Below are positions 22,962 through 29,834 of a stretch of DNA of 29,834 bases, one piece after another (position 1 is the first letter of the stretch; the number at the start of each line of letters is the position of its first letter). The notes beneath the pieces were generated by a model. It saw nothing but the letters and a program-made list of their open reading frames with translations, had not been told where the DNA came from and ran no database searches. Position numbers and translations under genes: made by a program. This DNA is from Caryophanales bacterium (GTDB taxonomy: Bacteria; Bacillota_I; Bacilli_A; RFN20; CAG-826), in contig JAEEHE010000080.1 in NCBI GenBank assembly GCA_016280685.1, forward strand, positions 1 through 29,834. Direction: 5' to 3'.

Positions 22962-24773
22962 TTATTTCCCTCCTTCCACTTCTTTTTCTAATTCTTGGAG
23001 GAGAACCATCTTTTGATAAGTGGGAGAAATCTTCATTAATTCTTTTGGTGAAGCGAATGCTTCAATCTCTCCATCATTCATCACGATAATTCTATCCAAA
23101 TGATTGACAGTCGAAACACGAGAGGCCACGACAATTGTGGTCTTTCCTTTCCTTTGCTCATAAATATTCTTAAGAATTGTTTCTTCTGTTTTCACGTCTA
23201 CTGCGGAAACAGAGTCGTCTAATATCATAATAGGTGCATTTTTCACATAGGCACGGGCGATAGATATTCTTTGCTTTTGTCCACCAGAAAGAGTGACGCC
23301 GCGCTCACCAGAGACTGTCTCGTATTTGTTTTTGAAGTTTTTGATATCTTCTGCTACATCAGAGAATTCCGCACCTTTAATAATTGTATCTATCGGCATA
23401 TCTTCATTAGAGAAACCGATATTATTCGCGACTGTGTCGCTAAATAAGAAATTATCTTGAGGGACATAAGAAATGTTATCTCTTAAGGATTTAATCTTGT
23501 ATTCCATGATATCGACACCATCGATAAATAGAGAATTGCGGTTCAAATTATAAATTCTTAATAAGGAATTCATTAATGTGGTTTTACCACAGCCTATCTT
23601 TCCGACGATACCGATGGTCTCACCCGCCTTTATTTCTAAAGAAATATTCTTTAAATATGGATCGGTTTTTTCCGGATAAGTAAAGGAAAAGTTTCTAAAT
23701 TCAATACGACCTTGAATCGCTTCTTTAGGTACATAATCACCATCTTCTTCAACAATTTCTTCTTTTTCATCCAAGAAGTGGCTAATTCTCTTTAAAGAAG
23801 TCTTCGCTCTAGAACGCATCGAGACAATTTGTCCTAAGGCGATCATCGGCCAAATCAATAAATCGAAATAACCGATAAAAGTCACTAATTGACCAGATGT
23901 TAAATTGATTTGGTGGCCAAAAATCTTCACAAAATTAGAAGTTGCTGCACCATAGGCGAACCATCCACCGAAGCCGATGGCGATACCGAATAATAAAGCG
24001 ATAATAATTTCGATAGAAACATCAAATAAAACGGATATTCTCGCGAAATTCACGTTAGTTTCGCGGTCTTTCTTTGCTAATTTAGCAAAGGCATGTAATT
24101 GTTGCGTCTCTTTAACAAAAGCTTTAATAACACTGATACCGGTAAATATTTCTTGCGAGAAATCATATAAGGCATCAAAAGATTTTTGCCTTAATTCCCA
24201 TTTCTCTGACATGAATTTTTCTACAAGTGCGCCCCAAGCGATAATTAAAGCGATAGGTATCAATGTTATAGCAGTTAAAATCGGTTCCAAATTTAGCATT
24301 TGGATAATAACTAGCACGGACATAAATAAAGCATCCACGAGCATAATCGTTCCCCAACCGAAGAAATCTTCGATGGTTTCAATATCGTTAGTGAACCAGG
24401 CCATAACGGTGCCCACTTTATTTTCATGATAATAGCGGACTGATAATCTCTCCGCTTTTAAGAACATTTCTTTTCTTAAATCAGAACTGATTTTAAATGT
24501 CGCGTGAAAGATGGTTACTCTCCATAAGAATCTACCGAGCATCATTGTCGCACCAATAATGATAGTCGCAATGACACATTTTAGAAGTTCAGCTTGCTGT
24601 TCATCAAGAGATTTAACTCCTTTAGATACATCGCCTAAGATATCCACGACTGTTCCTAGATATTTCGGTTCAAAAATCTGAGCGATATCAACCACGACTA
24701 AAGCCGCTACCCCAATAATGAAAAAGATAGCGTATTTCAAATAATATTTGTTGATGTACTTACCGAATATCAT
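22962..24773 (-). CDS. ABC exporter half-transporter, degenerate ATPase (first of pair)
   Basis: This is the partner half of the exporter. The first ~325 residues include a six-helix membrane domain that starts with a basic segment and ISWRVTIFHAT-like helices; the ATPase domain has Walker A GKIGCGKT (391-398), an intact LSGGQ (495-499), Asp520 in place of the catalytic Glu (MILDDSVSA), and Ser551 in place of the switch His (VVASRVST). The intact LSGGQ therefore serves the partner's good ATP site, and its own site with the partner's SQGQ is degenerate. The pair sits between recJ and rel, where B. subtilis has apt. The start has no ribosome site; a terminator-like hairpin ends ten bases before it (see findings). 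Confidence 0.92.
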   Translation of the reverse strand: MIFGKYINKYYLKYAIFFIIGVAALVVVDIAQIFEPKYLGTVVDILGDVSKGVKSLDEQQAELLKCVIATIIIGATMMLGRFLWRVTIFHATFKISSDLRKEMFLKAERLSVRYYHENKVGTVMAWFTNDIETIEDFFGWGTIMLVDALFMSVLVIIQMLNLEPILTAITLIPIALIIAWGALVEKFMSEKWELRQKSFDALYDFSQEIFTGISVIKAFVKETQQLHAFAKLAKKDRETNVNFARISVLFDVSIEIIIALLFGIAIGFGGWFAYGAATSNFVKIFGHQINLTSGQLVTFIGYFDLLIWPMIALGQIVSMRSRAKTSLKRISHFLDEKEEIVEEDGDYVPKEAIQGRIEFRNFSFTYPEKTDPYLKNISLEIKAGETIGIVGKIGCGKTTLMNSLLRIYNLNRNSLFIDGVDIMEYKIKSLRDNISYVPQDNFLFSDTVANNIGFSNEDMPIDTIIKGAEFSDVAEDIKNFKNKYETVSGERGVTLSGGQKQRISIARAYVKNAPIMILDDSVSAVDVKTEETILKNIYEQRKGKTTIVVASRVSTVNHLDRIIVMNDGEIEAFASPKELMKISPTYQKMVLLQELEKEVEGGK

Positions 24774-24783
24774 AGAAATGAAA

Positions 24784-24808
24784 AAGTTAATTATTAAACA
24801 ATTAACTT
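24784..24808 (-). terminator. attenuator-like hairpin directly before the ABC exporter genes
   Basis: A perfect nine-pair stem (AAGTTAATT with AATTAACTT, seven-base loop) is followed by TTTTTC and ends ten bases before the ABC start codon. An alternative overlapping pairing TTAAC/GTTAA at 24803-24814 competes with its 5' arm. It could equally be a palindromic operator. Confidence 0.55.
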
Positions 24809-24815
24809 GTTAAAA

Positions 24816-24843
24816 AGTGTATCACTAAATAAAAAATAAACAA
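24816..24843 (-). promoter_or_regulatory. candidate promoter of the ABC exporter genes
   Basis: On the minus strand TTGTTT (24843-24838) and TACACT (24821-24816) are 16 bases apart, with an extended -10 TGA before the -10. Transcription would start just before the hairpin at 24784-24808. Weak consensus match. Confidence 0.4.
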
Positions 24844-24900
24844 CAAAGATAATTGAGTTTTTCCTTGTCGCTTTCTAATTATTTTAAAAATATAGGTTAA

Positions 24901-26466
24901 TTATTTTGCGGAGGGAAAATAATCTTTAATGTTAAATTCTAAAGTGCTGCGACCACGGTAGAAACTCTTCTTAACACGGCCACTTAAATCGATAAATGAA
25001 TATTCTAATACCTTCGATTTAGGCATATTAAAGCCCACTAATTTGACGCCTTCTCCGACATAGGAAAGAATGTGTTCACCAGTTTTAGAAAACATCAGAG
25101 AATCGCTTCTAATATGTTTAATCATAAAGTTAGGAGCTTTCCAAGATTCACCAAAAGGAGAGAATGATTCGATAATTTTATAATTCTCATCATTAATCTC
25201 AGTTAAGCCTAAAGGAATGTCATCATGCTTCACTATGGTTAGCGGATTAGCGGATGTATAAGCGATAAATCTTTCTTTAAATAAATTGAAGTCTTTCTTT
25301 AAGATAGAGCAGCCTCCCGCTAAAGCGTGACCGCCAGAAGTAATCATGATATCTCCACAATAATTAAAGGCCTCAACTACGTTGAATCCTTCTGGAGCAC
25401 GGCAGCTACCCTTAATCGCATCCCCGTCTTTTTCATCAGTTAACACTACTACTGGTTTTTGATATTCCGAACATAATTGGTTAGCGATTAAGCCTAATAG
25501 CCCTTCTTTTGCGTCGGTCATGATGATAATCGCTGGTTCATCTTGATTAATATTTAAATCCTGCCCATCCATCAAACGAGATTCATTCTTTCTCTTCTCG
25601 TTGATGCTTAATATCCAAGTCAATAATTTATCGATTTTCGCACGATCTCCGGTGACAAAATATCTGACAATATAATTGATACTATCATCATCTAAAATGC
25701 GACCTAAAGCATTAATCTTTGGAGCGATTTTCATCCCAATCGCGTTCTCATCAAAAGGAAGACCTTCTTTTAGTTGATCAATCGTATAAAATTCACCATC
25801 TCGATAATTCTTAAATACGAGTCTTAAAAAGTTACGATTGTAGTCTAATAAAGGCATCATGTCACTAATTAAAGAAATAGAGGCTAAAGTAGCGAGGTAT
25901 TTATTGAAATATCCTAATAATGCCCAAGAGAACATAAAGGAAACAAATCCGGCGCTAGAAGCGATATTACCAAAATGTGAATAGGTGGGATGGAGTATCG
26001 CATCTGCCTTTGGCACTTCATCTTGTACGGTATGATGATCTAAGATTAAAACTTTGACATCATTATCTTTCAAATATTTAATCGGTTCAAAAGCGGAGAT
26101 GCCATTATCGACAGTAATGACTAATTTCACGCCATCATGAACCATATCTTTAGCTTTTGCTAAAGTAATGCCATAACCATCGTTATAACGGTTAGGAATG
26201 TAGAAAGAAGGGATTATGCCTAATAATAAGAAAGACTTTACGACGATAGATGTCGACATGATACCATCTGCATCATAATCGCCATAGATAAAGATTTTAT
26301 CTTTATTAGCGATTGCTTCTTTTGCGATAGCGACCGCTTTTTCCATATCGTCAAAATGATGCCCACTACTAAAATTATCAACTGTCACCGGGGCAATTAA
26401 TTTTTCATAATCTTCTTCGTTAATATGGAAATATTCTAATAGTCTTTCAAATAATGTATCTTTCAT
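24901..26466 (-). CDS. recJ: RecJ-type single-strand DNA exonuclease (short form)
   Basis: RecJ degrades single-stranded DNA 5'-3' in recombination and repair. DHH-family motifs are present: GDYDADGIMSTS, LDHHTV, and a DHHA1 segment with SGGHALAGG. From the ATG at 26466 it is 521 residues, shorter than B. subtilis RecJ (near 786), lacking the long C-terminal extension; many Mollicutes-like bacteria have this short form. An in-frame GTG at 26490 is inside the hairpin stem and I prefer 26466. Neither start has a clear ribosome site. It follows secDF, the Bacillus order. Confidence 0.92.
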   Translation of the reverse strand: MKDTLFERLLEYFHINEEDYEKLIAPVTVDNFSSGHHFDDMEKAVAIAKEAIANKDKIFIYGDYDADGIMSTSIVVKSFLLLGIIPSFYIPNRYNDGYGITLAKAKDMVHDGVKLVITVDNGISAFEPIKYLKDNDVKVLILDHHTVQDEVPKADAILHPTYSHFGNIASSAGFVSFMFSWALLGYFNKYLATLASISLISDMMPLLDYNRNFLRLVFKNYRDGEFYTIDQLKEGLPFDENAIGMKIAPKINALGRILDDDSINYIVRYFVTGDRAKIDKLLTWILSINEKRKNESRLMDGQDLNINQDEPAIIIMTDAKEGLLGLIANQLCSEYQKPVVVLTDEKDGDAIKGSCRAPEGFNVVEAFNYCGDIMITSGGHALAGGCSILKKDFNLFKERFIAYTSANPLTIVKHDDIPLGLTEINDENYKIIESFSPFGESWKAPNFMIKHIRSDSLMFSKTGEHILSYVGEGVKLVGFNMPKSKVLEYSFIDLSGRVKKSFYRGRSTLEFNIKDYFPSAK

Positions 26467-26481
26467 AAAATAACATTGAAT

Positions 26482-26505
26482 AAAGGCCACCGATTGGTAG
26501 CCTTT
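26482..26505 (-). terminator. hairpin between secDF and recJ
   Basis: On the minus strand AAAGGCTACC pairs with GGTGGCCTTT (ten pairs, one G-U, AATC tetraloop) six bases after the secDF stop. The plus strand would have a C-A mismatch at the G-U position, which suggests selection on the minus-strand RNA. The 3' T-run is poor (ATTCAATGTTATTTT), so it is a weak terminator, attenuator or processing site. Confidence 0.55.
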
Positions 26506-26510
26506 GTTTT

Positions 26511-29198
26511 TTAGTCGTTAATACCGATGAAGGTTCTTTCTTCTGGTTCGGCACTACGTGGAGTGCTAACGACTTTCTTTCTCTTTTTACGTTTGAATTT
26601 GCTTGTTAATTTATCGAGATTAACTTTAGAGAACAAACGGAAGAATAAATGTGATAAGGGGCCGAATAATGTCGTGGAGACGAAGATAGTCGCTAAGACA
26701 CCGACCACAAAGATGAGATATAACCATGCGCTTCTAGCGGGACCAAATCCGAAGAAATTGATACCGATATAAATCGCTAAGAAGGAGGCTAATAAGATTG
26801 GGGAATAAGATAAGGATGTCGCGCGAACCATAATCGCTTTTCTATTTTCAATAGAATTATCACGATTCTTATCTTCTAAGACGAGTTCCCTTTCTTTATT
26901 CATGAAGATGATAGCCACGAATAAGGCGAAGACCGCTACTAATGGTAAAGTCACGACTGCGTAATTGGTGACGGCTAAGCGTGTATAAGCGAAGAAGCCT
27001 GCCACTGCAGTGGTAATTCCCGCTGGAACGATGAATGAGACTAAACCACGAGTTAAACGATATCTGAGTAAGAGATAGAAGGCGCTGACAGCGATACCGA
27101 CGATGGTTCCCCAGAAGACAGGAGCGAATTCTGGTTGTTGAGTACTGACTAAGTTACCGACCTTGATATCGGCGGTGATATCTGGATCTTCTAATTTCAA
27201 TGTTTCGGTTAATAATTCTGAAACACCGTTTTCATAATCAGCGCTATAAGTACGGCTGATTTCTTTTCCTTCTTCATCGAGTTCAACATAGTAACCTTGA
27301 ATTTTACTATTATCTAATTTGTTATTTAATTTAATGGTGTAATAGGTATAGGTGATGGTGTCATCTTTATCTTCACCATAATCTTCTCTTGTTTCGTATA
27401 AAATATCGCTGATATTATCACTTAAAGCTTTAGCTTTGGATTCCTCTTTTTCATAGGTATATGTATGACTTAAGACTTCTCTCACCATCGCTTCTGTGAC
27501 AACGGTATTTTTATTATTTGTTTCAATGAAGATTTCACTATTTAATGTGGTACCACCATTGTTATAGACAACACCTTTATTTAAGGTACCGAAGACGATC
27601 ATACCAGCGATACCAGCAACTAATAATAAACCACTGATAATCGCAACTGGTTTCTTCTTCGCAGTGAAGTCTTTATTCGCATAGGAGCCATAGAATGTTT
27701 GCTTTTCTTCATTCAAAACATTAGGAACATTCTTGCTATCAATACCGAATACTTCGTATTTGCCTTGTAATTTGGTAGTATTTGTCGCTAACCACATCAT
27801 GCCTCTTAAGCCTAAGACATTGAGAATTAAGGACACTAAACCACCGATAACGGAGATAATAGCGAAGGTTCTCATTAAAGCACCACCGAAGATATAAGCA
27901 AAGATGCCCATGATGATTAAGACCACGTTAATATCAACAATTGGCAATAAAGCCTTTTTGGTAGATTCAGAATTGGCTTTCTTTAAGGAACGACCACGAT
28001 AAGCTTCTTCTTTTAATTTGGTTAATTGGATAACACCACATGCTAAGGAAGCAATCGCGACAGCACATAAGGCGATAACACCAGCCGCATTAAATTCTGC
28101 AGTGAATAAGATGATACTAGCCACACCAGCGTAGACAGAACCTAAGGTTAAGGTCGCTACTGCTAAGGCACCTAAACGATAGAAGACCGCTAATAATAAG
28201 GCGATAATAACGATACACACTAAGGTAGCTCTTAAGGTGAAGGACCATTGGAGATTACCTTCGGTAGTTAATAATGCTTCGCTCATCGCACTAACGGAGT
28301 GGGAATATAAGAATGTGACTTTATAATCTAAAGCGCCACTATTGATTAAGGCGACGAAATAATTCGCGGTAGCAAATGCTTTTCTCACATCGCTAGCTTC
28401 ATATTTGGAGTCATTGTTAGCATCTTGAATATTAACGTAAGCAGTTAATTTATCGATTTCTTTACCTTCATCTTCTAAGGTGGTTAATTCGCCAACGTCG
28501 AATCTCATGAAGATTTTATTGGCAACACGTGGATCGTAATCTTCATTACCGCTTTGGGTTTGTTCATAAGTATTACCATCTTCGTAGTCATGCCACAAAT
28601 ATAAATTGTATGTATATGTAGTTTCTGCTTCTTCACCTTCACCGGTGGTTTGGCTTTCGGCAGCGGAAGTATCGTCATCTTCTTTATATTGTTTGACGAT
28701 ATCATAGATTTCTTTGAAGTGATCACCAACAGGGATGTTAACTGTTGGATAATTGTTTTTGGTTTCCATATAGGCCTTGCCAGTAATGAATTTTTCAGTT
28801 TCATCACTATTGACACGGAAATCATTCTTCTTGGAGGAAAGAGCTAATGATCCGTCAAAGGTCATAAGGGTTTGGATATTACCATAATTTTCATCAGTTT
28901 CTTGCTTAAGAGTCACTTTCACTGTGTCGTAACTTTCGGTAGCGACTTCATAATTTGTGACTTTCATAGAATCCAAACGTTCAATCATGGATTTAGAAAC
29001 TATTTGAGCGGGGGTTTCACCGCTTTCGGTCTTTTCGATTAATTCACTTTCATCTTTTTCAGAAATGCGAAATACTAATTCGCGTCCATCGGAATATTCG
29101 ATATTTGAGGTACTATTCTTAAAAACATTAGCAAATGTTGAGCCCATAAGGACTAAAGATGTGCCTGCTAAGATAATGTATGACCACAATCTTCTCAT
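26511..29198 (-). CDS. secDF: SecDF protein translocase subunit, variant fused form
   Basis: SecDF uses the proton-motive force to pull secreted proteins through SecYEG. The 895-residue protein has an N-terminal membrane helix (SYIILAGTSLVLMG) and a first outer domain containing a low-complexity Glu/Thr linker. LINSGALDYKVTFLY precedes five SecD helices with GRSLKKA and PIVDINVVLI, then a basic connector. A further helix, a second outer domain, five SecF helices and a basic tail KFKRKKRKK complete the fusion. The Asp-containing transmembrane-4 motifs expected in both halves are not recognisable (see findings). The start at 29198 follows a strong TAGGAGG; the longer start at 29255 lacks one. 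It lies after ruvB and before recJ, as in Bacillus, but yajC, tgt and queA are absent. Confidence 0.85.
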   Translation of the reverse strand: MRRLWSYIILAGTSLVLMGSTFANVFKNSTSNIEYSDGRELVFRISEKDESELIEKTESGETPAQIVSKSMIERLDSMKVTNYEVATESYDTVKVTLKQETDENYGNIQTLMTFDGSLALSSKKNDFRVNSDETEKFITGKAYMETKNNYPTVNIPVGDHFKEIYDIVKQYKEDDDTSAAESQTTGEGEEAETTYTYNLYLWHDYEDGNTYEQTQSGNEDYDPRVANKIFMRFDVGELTTLEDEGKEIDKLTAYVNIQDANNDSKYEASDVRKAFATANYFVALINSGALDYKVTFLYSHSVSAMSEALLTTEGNLQWSFTLRATLVCIVIIALLLAVFYRLGALAVATLTLGSVYAGVASIILFTAEFNAAGVIALCAVAIASLACGVIQLTKLKEEAYRGRSLKKANSESTKKALLPIVDINVVLIIMGIFAYIFGGALMRTFAIISVIGGLVSLILNVLGLRGMMWLATNTTKLQGKYEVFGIDSKNVPNVLNEEKQTFYGSYANKDFTAKKKPVAIISGLLLVAGIAGMIVFGTLNKGVVYNNGGTTLNSEIFIETNNKNTVVTEAMVREVLSHTYTYEKEESKAKALSDNISDILYETREDYGEDKDDTITYTYYTIKLNNKLDNSKIQGYYVELDEEGKEISRTYSADYENGVSELLTETLKLEDPDITADIKVGNLVSTQQPEFAPVFWGTIVGIAVSAFYLLLRYRLTRGLVSFIVPAGITTAVAGFFAYTRLAVTNYAVVTLPLVAVFALFVAIIFMNKERELVLEDKNRDNSIENRKAIMVRATSLSYSPILLASFLAIYIGINFFGFGPARSAWLYLIFVVGVLATIFVSTTLFGPLSHLFFRLFSKVNLDKLTSKFKRKKRKKVVSTPRSAEPEERTFIGIND

Positions 29199-29253
29199 AT
29201 TTCTTCCTCCTACATATAGAAAAATACACACACGCTTACGCGCTATGAATAAC

Positions 29254-29280
29254 AATATACCAAATGAAACTAGTTTTCAA
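29254..29280 (-). promoter_or_regulatory. candidate promoter of secDF-recJ
   Basis: On the minus strand TTGAAA (29280-29275) and TATATT (29259-29254) are separated by 15 bases, with an extended -10 TGG. The short spacer is offset by the TGN element. Confidence 0.5.
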
Positions 29281-29311
29281 TAAATAAATGCGCACACGTA
29301 TGCATATATAA

Positions 29312-29334
29312 GAAAAAAACCATTTATAAATGGT
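29312..29334 (-). terminator. terminator of ruvB
   Basis: ACCATT and AATGGT with a TATA loop form a perfect stem, followed on the minus strand by a T-run (plus-strand A-run 29312-29319). It lies five bases after the ruvB stop. Confidence 0.85.
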
Positions 29335-29339
29335 CTTTT

Positions 29340-29834
29340 TTAGAATAATGTTCCTTGATGTGTAATATGGAGATGTTTATAAGCTTTATCGTTAGCTACT
29401 CTTCCACGAGGAGTTCTATCGATAAAACCAATCTGCAATAGATATGGTTCATAGACATCTTCTAAGTTCATAATCTCTTCCCCAATCGCATTAGCTAAAG
29501 TATCTAAGCCAACGGGTCCACCTCTAAATCTTTCAATAAGAGTTTTGAGATAACGAATGTCGACATCATCTAAACCGATTTCATCAACCTTTAAAGCATT
29601 AAGTGCTTCCAAGGCATCATATTCATTAATATCATCTTTCCCTTTGAAGTTCGCGAAGTCTCTCACTCTTCTAAATAAACGATTTGCGATACGGGGAGTG
29701 CCACGACTTCTCTTCGCGATTTCCACCGCGGCTTTTTCCGTAATTTCCGTATTAAAAACTCGCGCGGTTCTCTTGACGATTTGCACCACTTCATCCTGGT
29801 CGTAGAAATGTAATTTTTCGGTAATACCGAAACG
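29340..29834 (-). CDS. ruvB: Holliday junction branch-migration helicase RuvB, C-terminal part
   Basis: RuvB is the hexameric AAA+ motor that, with RuvA, moves Holliday junctions. The window contains the last 164 codons; the frame is open to the right edge and its first codons read RFGITEKLHFY, so the gene starts outside. Visible are the sensor-2 region RSRGTPRIANRLFRRVRDFA and the C-terminal winged-helix domain with GGPVGLDTLANAIGEE, YEPYLLQIGFIDRTPRGR. It ends at its own terminator. Confidence 0.97.
   Translation of the reverse strand, partial: RFGITEKLHFYDQDEVVQIVKRTARVFNTEITEKAAVEIAKRSRGTPRIANRLFRRVRDFANFKGKDDINEYDALEALNALKVDEIGLDDVDIRYLKTLIERFRGGPVGLDTLANAIGEEIMNLEDVYEPYLLQIGFIDRTPRGRVANDKAYKHLHITHQGTLF

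Noticed and set aside
29199..29255. N-terminal extension of SecDF from the start at 29255
   Set aside because: A strong TAGGAGG precedes the ATG at 29198 and a normal signal-anchor helix begins there; the extension contains the ribosome site.

Overview
The window comes from a low-GC Gram-positive bacterium of the Bacilli/Mollicutes-like kind (an Acholeplasma-, RF39- or Erysipelotrichia-type lineage is my inference). It is AT-rich, has Bacillus-type gene order and has a NadD-YqeK fusion. TGA works as a stop codon in nusB and dinB, which argues against Mycoplasma/Spiroplasma code 4. Nearly every gene is housekeeping. There is no CRISPR array, prophage or insertion sequence, and I saw no tRNA or rRNA gene.

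Layout. From 1 to 5326 all genes lie on the plus strand: the 3' part of parC, then yqeG-yqeH-yhbY-nadD/yqeK. From 5607 to the right edge all genes lie on the minus strand: an orphan MazF/PemK-like gene; dinB-xerD-deoB; yqhY-nusB-xseA-xseB-dxs; rel-hisS-aspS-tkt; a heterodimeric ABC exporter pair; secDF-recJ; and the 3' part of ruvB. The blocks follow Bacillus subtilis order with losses: aroE in the yqe block, folD between nusB and xseA, ispA between xseB and dxs. In place of apt between recJ and rel there is an ABC exporter pair.

The two strands converge on one 280-bp AT-rich gap (5327-5606). At 5423-5450 this gap holds a 28-bp sequence with the 11+6+11 architecture of a dif site. It resembles both the B. 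subtilis and E. coli dif sites, and xerD lies 2 kb away. The simplest reading is that the window straddles the chromosome terminus.

The least explained signal is an array of ACTAAT-type units repeated at exactly 11-bp intervals. It occurs in four non-coding gaps around this point (2051, 5578, 11489 and 15731), three units in three of them and two units next to dif. The orientation relative to genes is mixed, which suggests a DNA-bound protein and not an RNA element. Whether these arrays are specific to the terminus cannot be judged from one window.

Other points of note: a QISIFDL sliding-clamp-like motif at the very end of an acidic ParC tail; a Cys/His-rich tail on HisRS; a SecDF lacking the usual transmembrane-4 acidic motifs; a probably leaderless dinB; an attenuator-like hairpin directly before the ABC exporter operon; and a short overlapping reading frame at the rel start.
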